Assembly (NCBI GenBank): GCA_019635415.1
Contig: JAHBZN010000002.1
Span: forward strand, 806,001 to 870,000
Origin: Ramlibacter sp.
GTDB taxonomy: Bacteria; Pseudomonadota; Gammaproteobacteria; Burkholderiales; Burkholderiaceae_C
Direction of reading: 5' to 3'
Length of the DNA: 64,000 nt
In this document: positions 42,848 through 50,448 of the stretch, piece after piece
Layout of the letters: each line of letters begins with the position of its first letter
Numbering within the stretch: the first letter of the stretch is position 1
Translations under genes and position numbers: made by a program
The notes under the pieces: model-generated
What the model was told of the DNA's origin: nothing
The model's database searches: none
What the model saw: the letters and a program-made list of their open reading frames with translations, nothing else

Positions 42848-44703
42848 GCGCCGGAGGGCTGCAGGATGGTGTGCAGTGTGCCGTCGTGCAGGGCCGCCAC
42901 GGTGTCGGCGCGGTGCATCAGCACGGCGCGCTGATTGATCGACCCCTTGTCGGTGATCTCGCCACGGTCGATGGTGGGGGGCTCGGACAGCAGGCACAGC
43001 CTGGCCACGCGGTTGGCGCTGCCGGTGGCGGTCTTGGCCAGGTCGTCCACGAGCTGCTGGAACCGCGCCAGCACGGCCGGGCTGTTGAGCACGTCGGCCA
43101 GGGGCGCATCCGCCGCCAGGCCGCTGAGCGCGCGCACCGCGCCGGTGGGGAACACCATGGCGCCCACTTCCTTCATGTTCAGTCCGGTGAGCACCACGTC
43201 CTGCACGTACGGGGCGCCGGCGGCGATGATCCTGGCGCGCATGGGGCCCACGCTGACGAAGGTGCCGGTGGCGAGCTTGAAGTCCTCGGCAATGCGGCCG
43301 TCGAACTTCAGGCCCAGGTGCACGTCGGTCTCGTCGATCCACTTCACGGCGTCGCCAGTGCAGAAGAAGCCTTCTTCGTCGAAGGCCTCGGCCGTTGCCT
43401 CGGGCGCACGCCAGTAGCCCGGCGTGATGTTGGGGCCCTTGTAGCGGACTTCGGTCTTGCCATCGGTATCCACCAGCTTGAGCTCCAGCCCGGGTGTCGG
43501 CACGCCCAGGTCGCCAGCGTTCACGTTGGGGTTGGTGATGAAGATGGCAAACGGCGAGGACTCGGTCATGCCCAGCCCGGTGCCCATGACGATGCGCTCG
43601 CCGATCTCGCGCTCCTGCGACTCGTAGAGGCTGTCCCACACCGGCTGGGCCAGCGCGGCACCGGCGTAGAAGAACATGCGCACCCGCGACAGCAGGTTGC
43701 GGCGCAGCGCATCGTCGGTTTTCATGGCCAGCGCGATCGCTTCAAAGCCCGTGGGCACGTTGAAGTAGACCGTGGGGGCGATCTCGCGCAGGTTGCGCAG
43801 GGTCTCGCCCATCAGCGCGGGTGTGGGCTTGCCGTCGTCGATGTAGAGCGTGCCGCCGTGGAACACCACCATGCCGAAATTGTGGTTGCCACCGAAGGTG
43901 TGGTTCCAGGGCAGCCAGTCCACCAGCACGGGCGGCGCCTCGGCCAGCACGGGCATGGACTGGGCCATCTGCTGCTGGTTGGCGCACCACATGCCCTGGG
44001 TGTTGATGACGGCCTTGGGCAGCTTGGTGGAGCCGCTGGTGAACAGGAACTTGACGATGGTGTCGGGGCCGGTGGCGGCCATGGCCCGGTCCACGGCGTC
44101 CGTGGCCGGCGTGGCCGCGAGGTCGCTGAAGGCGGTGCTGGCGCGGCCCTCCAGGCGGCCGTGGGTCAGCACCACCGGGATGTCGGCGGCCACCGTGGCC
44201 GCGATCGCCCGGCCATAGCGTGCGCCGTCGGCGGCAAACACCAGGCCGGGGGTGGTGGTCTTGAGCACGTGGCGCAGCTTGTCGAAATCCTGGCTCACCA
44301 GCGAGTAGGGTGGTGACACCGGCACATAGGGCACGCCGGCCACCAGGCAACCCAGGGCCAGCAGGGCGTGTTCGAGGTCGTTCTCGGACAGGATGGCCAC
44401 GGGCCGCTCGGCGCTCAGGCCGCGGTCGATCAGGCCCTGGGCGATGTTGCGGGCCTGGCGCCAGGCCTCGCCCCAGGTCAGGTGCTGCCAGTCGCCGGTG
44501 CTGCCATCGGCCTGCCGCGCGCGGCGCGCCATGAAAGTCTGCCCGGGCACGGCGTGTGCCCAGTGCTTCAGGCGGTCGGTCATGCGCTCGGGGTGTCCGT
44601 CCAGGGGCTGTTCGGCGCGCAGGTAGCGCACGCCGGGCGCACCGTCGCGCAGGGTCACGCGGGTCACGCCAAAGGCCAGTGGTCGGAATTTCGGGGTGCT
44701 CAT
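42844..44703 (-). CDS. fcs: feruloyl-CoA synthase
   Basis: A 619-residue adenylate-forming ligase of the feruloyl-CoA synthase type, which activates ferulate, caffeate or p-coumarate with ATP and CoA. The P-loop reads FTSGSTKLPKAVINTQGMW (about residues 221-239), and other blocks typical of the family are PWNHTFGGNHNFGMVVFHGG, YFNVPTGFEAI, GTGLGMTESSPF and the C-terminal EITDKGSINQRAVL with the catalytic Lys. The STKLPKA form, with K rather than G, is a variant of the loop. It follows the crotonase gene (59 bases) and precedes the SDR. Confidence 0.95.
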   Translation of the reverse strand: MSTPKFRPLAFGVTRVTLRDGAPGVRYLRAEQPLDGHPERMTDRLKHWAHAVPGQTFMARRARQADGSTGDWQHLTWGEAWRQARNIAQGLIDRGLSAERPVAILSENDLEHALLALGCLVAGVPYVPVSPPYSLVSQDFDKLRHVLKTTTPGLVFAADGARYGRAIAATVAADIPVVLTHGRLEGRASTAFSDLAATPATDAVDRAMAATGPDTIVKFLFTSGSTKLPKAVINTQGMWCANQQQMAQSMPVLAEAPPVLVDWLPWNHTFGGNHNFGMVVFHGGTLYIDDGKPTPALMGETLRNLREIAPTVYFNVPTGFEAIALAMKTDDALRRNLLSRVRMFFYAGAALAQPVWDSLYESQEREIGERIVMGTGLGMTESSPFAIFITNPNVNAGDLGVPTPGLELKLVDTDGKTEVRYKGPNITPGYWRAPEATAEAFDEEGFFCTGDAVKWIDETDVHLGLKFDGRIAEDFKLATGTFVSVGPMRARIIAAGAPYVQDVVLTGLNMKEVGAMVFPTGAVRALSGLAADAPLADVLNSPAVLARFQQLVDDLAKTATGSANRVARLCLLSEPPTIDRGEITDKGSINQRAVLMHRADTVAALHDGTLHTILQPSGA

Positions 44704-44762
44704 GCTTGTCTCGTGCTGTTGTGCTGTGGGGTCGCCACGGGCTGCTCCCGGTGGGCCGGAGG

Positions 44763-45545
44763 TCAGGCTTTCTGGACCTTGGCGGCGCGCCCCTCCAGGA
44801 AGGCGCGCACACGGTCCTTGGCCTCGGGGGCGCTCTGGACGATGGCGGCCATCATGGCTTCGGTGAAGAAGCCCTGATCGGCCGGCTGCTCGGCAATGCG
44901 GGGCAGGGCGTGCATCAGCGCGTAGTTGGTCAGCGGCGCGTTCTGCGCCACGCGCACCGCCAGTTCAAGGGCCTTGTCGAACGCCGTGCCGGGGGCCACC
45001 AAATACTGCGCCAGGCCGATGCGCTCGCCGTCCTGCGCGTTGTAGACGCGGCCGGTCAGCATCATGTCGGTCATGCGGGCCACACCAATGAGCCGGGGGA
45101 TGCGCACCGAGCCGCCGCCGCCGACAAAAATGCCGCGCGAGCCCTCGGGCAGGGCGTAAAAAGTGGTTTCGTCGGCCACACGGATGTGGCAGGCGCTGGC
45201 CAGTTCCAGGCCGCCGCCCACCACTGCGCCATGCAGAGCGGCGATCACCGGCACGGGGCCGTGCTGCACGCGGTCCAGCGCGGCGTGCCACATGCGGGAG
45301 TGGTGCATGCCCTGTCCTGCATCGCGCTCCTGCAGTTCCGACAGGTCCAGCCCGGCGCAGAAATGCTCGCCTTCGCCGTCGATCACGGCCGCGCGCACGG
45401 TGGCGGGCATCTGCTCGAAAATGTCGCGCAGGGCCAGGACGAGCGCGTCGTTCAGGGCGTTGCGCTTGCTGCCGCGCGTCAGCCGCACGATGGCGATGCT
45501 GCCGTTCTCGCCGGTGATCTCCAGGCTGATGTGGGGTGAACTCAT
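44763..45545 (-). CDS. crotonase (enoyl-CoA hydratase), hydroxycinnamoyl-CoA hydratase (inferred)
   Basis: A 260-residue crotonase. The oxyanion-hole segments are GEGEHFCAGLDL and HGAVVGGGLELASACHIRVA. Both catalytic-type glutamates are present, in GGGLELA and in YALPEGSRGIFVGGGG. This points to hydration rather than isomerisation. It differs from the Ech hydratase-lyase of Pseudomonas (which has a SEINWGIPPG block) and so should stop at the beta-hydroxy thioester. It is the first gene of the minus-strand series, 104 bases from the divergent amidohydrolase-fold gene. Confidence 0.88.
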   Translation of the reverse strand: MSSPHISLEITGENGSIAIVRLTRGSKRNALNDALVLALRDIFEQMPATVRAAVIDGEGEHFCAGLDLSELQERDAGQGMHHSRMWHAALDRVQHGPVPVIAALHGAVVGGGLELASACHIRVADETTFYALPEGSRGIFVGGGGSVRIPRLIGVARMTDMMLTGRVYNAQDGERIGLAQYLVAPGTAFDKALELAVRVAQNAPLTNYALMHALPRIAEQPADQGFFTEAMMAAIVQSAPEAKDRVRAFLEGRAAKVQKA

Positions 45546-45571
45546 GATTGCCTTTCTGTCCAGGATGGATT

Positions 45572-45593
45572 ATTGTTATGAATCATAATCAAT
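45572..45593. promoter_or_regulatory. palindromic operator between the divergent hydroxycinnamate operons
   Basis: TTATGA (45576-45581) and TCATAA (45583-45588) are perfect arms around one base. Outer ATTG (45572-45575) and CAAT (45590-45593) extend the symmetry with one inserted base. It is AT-rich and lies in the 104-base gap between two divergent operons, the usual position and type of a MarR-family operator. Confidence 0.7.
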
Positions 45594-45649
45594 TCAATCC
45601 ATCCAGGCGACTCATTGCTTGGTGTTTACCCTGATTACCGGAGACGCTC

Positions 45650-46525
45650 ATGGACTACAAGAACCTGGTCGCCATCGACATCCACACCCACGCCGAGGTG
45701 AGCTGCTGGAACCCGTTCGACAACTATGGCGAGGAATACGACCGCGCCGCCGACAAGTATTTCCGCAACAGCCGTCGCCCGACCATCGAGGAAACCATTG
45801 CCTATTACCGCGAGCGCAAGATCGGGCTGGTGATGTTCACGGTGGACAGCGAGTCCAAGCTGGGCCGGCGCCGCATCCCCAACGAGGAGATCGCCGAGGC
45901 CGCCAGCCGGAACAGCGACATGATGATGTGCTTTGCCAGCATCGACCCGCACAAGGGCAAGATGGGCGCGCGCGAGGCCGAGCGGCTGATCCGGGAACAC
46001 AACGTCAAGGGTTTCAAATTCCACCCCACGGTGCAGGGCTACCACCCCTACGACAAGATGGCCTGGCCCATCTACGAGGTGATCAACGCGCACAAGCTGC
46101 CGGCCATCTTCCATACCGGGCACAGTGGCATCGGCTCGGGAATGCGCTGCGGCGGCGGTTTGCGGCTGGAGTACAGCAACCCCATGCACCTGGACGACGT
46201 GGCCATTGACTTTCCCGACATGCAGATCGTCATGGCCCACCCGAGTTTCCCCTGGCAGGACGAAGCCCTGAGCGTGGCCACGCACAAGCCCAACGTGTGG
46301 ATCGACCTGAGTGGCTGGAGCCCGAAGTACTTCCCCAAACAACTCGTCCAGTACGCCAACACGCTGCTCAAGGACCGTGTGCTGTTTGGCTCCGATTACC
46401 CGCTCATCACGCCCGACCGCTGGATGAAGGACTTCGAGGACGCGGGCTTCAAGTCGGAGGTGATGCCCGGCATCCTCAAGGGCAATGCGGTGCGCCTGCT
46501 GGGTCTGGACGCGGAGGCCGCGTGA
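45650..46525 (+). CDS. amidohydrolase-fold (COG2159) enzyme, candidate beta-keto-thioester cleaving step
   Basis: A 291-residue TIM-barrel metal hydrolase of the amidohydrolase-2 group. The metal-ligand segments are IDIHTHAEV (residues about 10-18), FHTGHSG (about 155), VMAHPSFPW (about 195) and GSDYPL (about 247). In Rhodococcus (CouO) and Corynebacterium (PhdC), COG2159 proteins next to hydroxycinnamate CoA-ligase, hydratase and dehydrogenase genes split the beta-keto acyl-CoA into an aromatic acid and acetyl-CoA. By context the same role is proposed here. It overlaps the following CoA synthetase gene by GTGA. Confidence 0.87.
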   Translation: MDYKNLVAIDIHTHAEVSCWNPFDNYGEEYDRAADKYFRNSRRPTIEETIAYYRERKIGLVMFTVDSESKLGRRRIPNEEIAEAASRNSDMMMCFASIDPHKGKMGAREAERLIREHNVKGFKFHPTVQGYHPYDKMAWPIYEVINAHKLPAIFHTGHSGIGSGMRCGGGLRLEYSNPMHLDDVAIDFPDMQIVMAHPSFPWQDEALSVATHKPNVWIDLSGWSPKYFPKQLVQYANTLLKDRVLFGSDYPLITPDRWMKDFEDAGFKSEVMPGILKGNAVRLLGLDAEAA

Positions 46526-48354
46526 GCGGCCAGCCCATTCGCAGCCTGGCCGACATCGAGGCGCTGGAGCGTACACCCTACGAGCAGGCCATCCCCGCGC
46601 GCACGACCTGGGGCCTCATCAACCACGCTGCGCAGCGCTTCGCCGAGCGGACCGCGCTGCGCTACCTGCCCGGCGCCGATCTGCAGGCCGAGCCGCGCGA
46701 TGTGAGCTATGCCGAGCTGGCGTCGCAGGTGCGGCGGGCGGCCAATCTGTTCCGGTCGCTGGGGGTGGGACCGGACGATGCGGTGGCCATTCTCGCGCCC
46801 AACATTCCAGAGACCCAGTTTGCGCTGTGGGGCGCGCAGCTCGCGGGGCGGGCCTGCCCCATCAACTACCTGCTGCAGCCGGAACACATTGCTGCGCTGC
46901 TGGCCGCCTCGGGCGCGCGGGTGGTGGTGGCGCTGGGCCCGAATGCCGAACTCGATCTCTGGCCCACCGTCCAGAAGGTCCAGGCACTGCACCCACTGCC
47001 GCTACTGCAGATCGCGGTGCAGGACGGCGCCACAGCGCCGCAGACACCCGTGTTCCAGGAGTTGCTGGCCCGGCAGCCCGAGGCGCTGGCGTTTGACCCC
47101 CAACTGACCCCCGACCGGGTCGCGGCCTGCTTCCACACGGGGGGCACCACGGGCGCTCCCAAGCTGGCGCAGCACACCCATGGCAACGAGGCCCACACCA
47201 GCTGGTTCGCCCACCACTACTACGGGTTTGACGAACACACCGTGGAGATCAACGGGTTCCCGCTGTTCCATGTGGCGGGCGCGTTCGTGTATGGCCTGTC
47301 GCTGCTGGCCATTGGCGCCACCCAGGTGCTGCCCACCCTCAGTGGCATGCGCAATCCGGCATTCGTGCGCCACTACTGGAAGTTCTGCGAGCGCGAACGC
47401 GTGACGGCCCTGGCCTGTGTGCCCACCATCATGGCCACGCTGCTCAACCTTCCGGTGGATGCCGACATCGCCAGCGTGCGGGTGGCCTACACCGGTGGAT
47501 CGCCGCTGCCGCTCGAGCTTGCCGCGCAGTTTGAAAGCCGGCTGGGCATCGCGGTGCGCAACATTCTGGGCATGACCGAGTGCGCAGGCCTGGTGTCGAT
47601 CGAGCCCGCGGGTGCTCCGCGCGTGCCGGGCTCCACCGGGCTGCGCCTGCCCTACACCCAGGTGCGCGTGGTGCCCTGGCGTGACGGTGCTGCCCAGCAA
47701 GCCGAGGATTGCCCGGCCGGGGACACCGGCGTGGTGATCCTGCGCGGACCGCATGTGAGCCCGGGTTACACCGACACGGCGCGCAATGCGGGCATGTTCG
47801 AGGGTGACTGGCTGATCTCGGGCGATCTGGGCCACATCGACGCGCAAGGCTACCTTCATCTGACCGGCCGGGCCAAGGACGTGATCATCCGCGGTTCGCA
47901 CAACATCGACCCGGGTCTGGTGGAGGAAGCCTTCCTCGCGCACCCCGCCGTGGCGCTGTGCGCGGTGGTGGGCGAGCCCGACGCCTATGCCGGCGAGCTG
48001 CCCGTGGCCTTTGTGACGCTCAAGCCCGGCGCCCAGTGCAGCGCGGCCGCGCTGCTGGCAGAGGTGTCGCCGCAGGTGTACGAGCGGCCCGCCGTGCCCA
48101 AGCGCGTGACGCTGCTGGACGCCATGCCGGTCACTGCAATCGGCAAGATCTACAAGCCGACGCTGCGGTTGCGGGCGATCGAGGCCAAACTGGCCGAGAT
48201 GCTGGCGGACGTGCCCGGCGTGACCGTGCTTGCGCAGGAGGACGGCGGGCGACTGTCGGCGCGCGTGACGCTGCCAGACCTTAGCCAGGAAGCGTCAATC
48301 CGCGAGCGGCTCGCCGCAATCGCTGTCCCGGTGCAGTTCAGCGCGCCGCAATGA
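46522..48354 (+). CDS. acyl-CoA synthetase, GTG start
   Basis: A 610-residue ANL-superfamily ligase. The P-loop is FHTGGTTGAPKLAQHTH (about residues 203-219); other blocks are GMTECAGLVSIEP, GDLGHIDAQGYLHLTGRAKDVIIRGSHN and IGKIYKPTLR with the catalytic Lys near the end. The substrate of this FHTGGTTG group is often a carboxylic acid other than a simple fatty acid. The GTG at 46522 overlaps the stop of the amidohydrolase gene. It may be a second CoA ligase of the pathway, for p-coumarate, dihydroferulate or an aromatic product. Function is inferred from context. Confidence 0.9.
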   Translation: MSGQPIRSLADIEALERTPYEQAIPARTTWGLINHAAQRFAERTALRYLPGADLQAEPRDVSYAELASQVRRAANLFRSLGVGPDDAVAILAPNIPETQFALWGAQLAGRACPINYLLQPEHIAALLAASGARVVVALGPNAELDLWPTVQKVQALHPLPLLQIAVQDGATAPQTPVFQELLARQPEALAFDPQLTPDRVAACFHTGGTTGAPKLAQHTHGNEAHTSWFAHHYYGFDEHTVEINGFPLFHVAGAFVYGLSLLAIGATQVLPTLSGMRNPAFVRHYWKFCERERVTALACVPTIMATLLNLPVDADIASVRVAYTGGSPLPLELAAQFESRLGIAVRNILGMTECAGLVSIEPAGAPRVPGSTGLRLPYTQVRVVPWRDGAAQQAEDCPAGDTGVVILRGPHVSPGYTDTARNAGMFEGDWLISGDLGHIDAQGYLHLTGRAKDVIIRGSHNIDPGLVEEAFLAHPAVALCAVVGEPDAYAGELPVAFVTLKPGAQCSAAALLAEVSPQVYERPAVPKRVTLLDAMPVTAIGKIYKPTLRLRAIEAKLAEMLADVPGVTVLAQEDGGRLSARVTLPDLSQEASIRERLAAIAVPVQFSAPQ

Positions 48355-48372
48355 ACCCGGGCGGCAGGCGAT

Positions 48373-48666
48373 TCAGCCGCCGCCCAGCAATTCCGCCAGC
48401 CGGCTGACCACCCACGATGCCTCGGCGGCATCCACCGGGGCATCCGGGCCCGTGAGCCCGGCGTGCAGGGCGGCCAGGGCCGCCTCCTGGCCGCCCGGGA
48501 CCTTGAAGGCCAGAGCGGCGGCCTGTTCCACCAGCATGTGCGCCAGGTCTTCGCACAGTTCATAGCGCTCGCACACCACGGTCATGGGTGCATTCAGGCG
48601 GCCCGCCGGCGACGTGAAAAGCGCGAAAAACGAAGGCGGTATTTCAATCTGGCTCGAATCGTCCAT
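48373..48666 (-). CDS. small hypothetical protein
   Basis: I do not recognise a family. The 97-residue product, MDDSSQIEIPPSFFALFTSP, has no signal or membrane segment. It reads PMTVVCERYELCEDLAHMLVEQAA, then an Ala/Gly-rich helical end (AEASWVVSRLAELLGGG). The Cys-rich CERYELCED is the only notable motif. It converges with the acyl-CoA synthetase gene and precedes the HCCA-isomerase-like gene on the opposite orientation. Coding is supported by normal codon-position bias and a plausible ATG; it is likely a soluble cytoplasmic protein. Confidence 0.65.
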   Translation of the reverse strand: MDDSSQIEIPPSFFALFTSPAGRLNAPMTVVCERYELCEDLAHMLVEQAAALAFKVPGGQEAALAALHAGLTGPDAPVDAAEASWVVSRLAELLGGG

Positions 48667-48689
48667 GGTCCGAGGTTAACGTGCCACCG

Positions 48690-49313
48690 TCACCAGCCTC
48701 CCTGCGCCAGCCACTCTTCCATCAGCCCGAAGTTCTCCACGCCCCAGAACGGCTCGCCGTCGACCACCACGGTGGGCGATCCAAAAATGCCGGCCTTCAG
48801 CGATGCATCCACGGCGCTGCGCAGCAGGCTGCCGGCTTCGTCGCTGGCAATGCCCGCACGCAGCCACGCGCCGTCCAGTCCCTCGGGCAGTGCCAGTGCC
48901 GAGATCGCATCCGCGGTGGACAGGTCCTGGCCCTCAGCCCAGTAGGCCTGGTACAGCACCCGTGCCAACGGCGCCGCCAGGGCCGGGTGGTGATGTTGGA
49001 CATAGTGAAAGGCGCGCCCCGCCGCACGCGGGCCCATCACCGGGTCGTCGAGGTCACGCTGGAGGACGATGCCGTGGCGGCGCATGTAGCGCCGCGCGTC
49101 GCGGCGGATGTAGTCGCCCTTGAGCGGAGTGTCCAGCAGGGGCTTGAGTCCCATCACCTTGAGCACGGACACGCCCAGCAGCATGGCGTGCCACTGCACG
49201 GTCCGGCCATGGCGGGCCGCGAGGTCCTCGATGCGCAGCGACGCGAAGTAGCCGAACGGCGAGATGAAATCGAAGTAGAAGTGCAGGGGGCCGGGAGAGG
49301 GCGTGGCGGTCAT
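48690..49313 (-). CDS. 2-hydroxychromene-2-carboxylate isomerase-like (DsbA/kappa-GST family)
   Basis: A 207-residue thioredoxin-fold protein of the kappa-class GST/HCCA isomerase group. The start HFYFDFISPFGYFAS carries the conserved Ser that replaces the redox Cys of DsbA, followed by an alpha-helical insertion and the FGSPTVVVDGEPFWG block at the C-terminus. NahD-type enzymes use glutathione to isomerise hydroxychromene carboxylate in naphthalene breakdown. Many members have unknown substrates, so only the fold is claimed. It is flanked by a dispersed repeat (49371) and a hypothetical gene. Confidence 0.9.
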   Translation of the reverse strand: MTATPSPGPLHFYFDFISPFGYFASLRIEDLAARHGRTVQWHAMLLGVSVLKVMGLKPLLDTPLKGDYIRRDARRYMRRHGIVLQRDLDDPVMGPRAAGRAFHYVQHHHPALAAPLARVLYQAYWAEGQDLSTADAISALALPEGLDGAWLRAGIASDEAGSLLRSAVDASLKAGIFGSPTVVVDGEPFWGVENFGLMEEWLAQGGW

Positions 49314-49370
49314 GGGCCCAAGGTTAGCGCAGGCCGGCTTGGGGGAATATCCCGAGGGCGCAGACCGATT

Positions 49371-49434
49371 CTTGCTATTGAATGAATAGCTGAAAGTGTC
49401 CGTCTGGTAAGGGCTATAGGCTGATTTCATTGAA
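49371..49434 (+). repeat. dispersed repeat copy F, between the HCCA-isomerase-like and LysR genes
   Basis: CTTGCTATTGAATGAATAGC is the cleanest left end in the window: GCTAT and ATAGC are inverted arms around seven bases. GAAAGTGTCCGTCTGG and AAGGGCTATAGGC follow. It lies four bases before the LysR stop (49438). Confidence 0.75.
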
Positions 49435-49437
49435 ATC

Positions 49438-50337
49438 TCACGCGGTATCCGCTTGCGCCGCCAGGTGGTTCACCAGCAGTTGCGCGGCGGGTGAGACATT
49501 GGCGCGGTGGCAGATGATGAATCGGCGCTGGGCCCAGGGTTCGTCCAGCGTGAGAATGCGCACCCCGTAGGGCTGCGCGTAAATCTCGGCCACCTCACGC
49601 GGCACCACGCTGATGGCCAGGCGCGCCCGCACCACGCGCATCGCCGCCTCGAAATTGGCCACCACCACGCGGTGCACCAGGTTGCGGCCCTGCGCTGCCG
49701 CAGCACGCTGCATCATCACGTGCACGGCGCTGGCCACGGGCAGGCTCACATGTTCGTAGTCGAGCGTGTCCGCAAAGCGCACCCGCTTGCGCTTTGCCAG
49801 CGCATGGTCTGCGGGCACCACCACCGCAAGGTGGTCATTGCGGTAGGGCCGGGTGGTGAGTGCCCCGGCGTTCACGGCGTCCCAGCAGACGCCCACCGAC
49901 GCCGTGCCGTCGCTCACCCCGCGAACGATGTCGGGGCTCACGCGTTCTTCCATGTCCACCTGGATGTTGCTGTGGTCGGCATGCTGAAGAAACGCCGCCA
50001 CGTCGTCGGCCAGTGACTCCGCCAGGGCCGATGCCGACGCCAGAATCCGCACCTGCCCGCGCACACCGGCGGTGTAGGCGGCCATGTCGCGTTCGATGCG
50101 CGCGGCCCCGGCCATCATGGCGCGGGCGTGTTCCAGCAGTGTCTCGCCGGCGGCGGTGGGGGCCACGCCGTGGCGCTTGCGCAGCAGCAGGGGCGTGCCC
50201 ACGGTGTCCTCGAGCAGCGCCAGCCGTTTGCTGATGGCCGAACCGGCGATATGGGCCCGCTCGCCCGCGCGTGCGATGTTGCCGGTCTCGCAGACCATGA
50301 CGAACAGCCGCAGCGTGGTGAGGTCCAGATCGCGCAT
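49438..50337 (-). CDS. LysR family transcriptional regulator
   Basis: A 299-residue LysR-type regulator. The N-terminus MRDLDLTTLRLFVMVCETGNIARAGERAHIAGSAISKRLALLEDTVGTPLLLRK is a canonical winged helix. The inducer domain follows (VRILASASALAESLADDV). The start at 50337 was chosen because an open upstream frame has no homology to regulators. It diverges from the HMG-CoA-lyase gene across a 111-base gap with two inverted repeats, so it should control the lyase, CoA-transferase and TRAP genes. Confidence 0.93.
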   Translation of the reverse strand: MRDLDLTTLRLFVMVCETGNIARAGERAHIAGSAISKRLALLEDTVGTPLLLRKRHGVAPTAAGETLLEHARAMMAGAARIERDMAAYTAGVRGQVRILASASALAESLADDVAAFLQHADHSNIQVDMEERVSPDIVRGVSDGTASVGVCWDAVNAGALTTRPYRNDHLAVVVPADHALAKRKRVRFADTLDYEHVSLPVASAVHVMMQRAAAAQGRNLVHRVVVANFEAAMRVVRARLAISVVPREVAEIYAQPYGVRILTLDEPWAQRRFIICHRANVSPAAQLLVNHLAAQADTA

Positions 50338-50349
50338 GAGTATCAATGT

Positions 50350-50404
50350 ATTCCGATATGGAATTTTAAAGCTTCCAAAACTGATTTTCTGTCTTGTTTT
50401 GGAA
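50350..50404. promoter_or_regulatory. two inverted repeats in the LysR/HMG-CoA-lyase divergent promoter
   Basis: ATTCC (50350-50354) and GGAAT (50360-50364) are perfect arms around five bases. TTCCAAAAC (50373-50381) and GTTTTGGAA (50396-50404) are perfect 9-bp arms around 14 bases. Both sit in the AT-rich gap between the LysR gene and its target. The spacing suits a LysR tetramer contacting a recognition and an activation site. Confidence 0.55.
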
Positions 50405-50448
50405 AATCTAAACTGCTGTCCGGATTGCCAAATCACAGGAGACAACCC

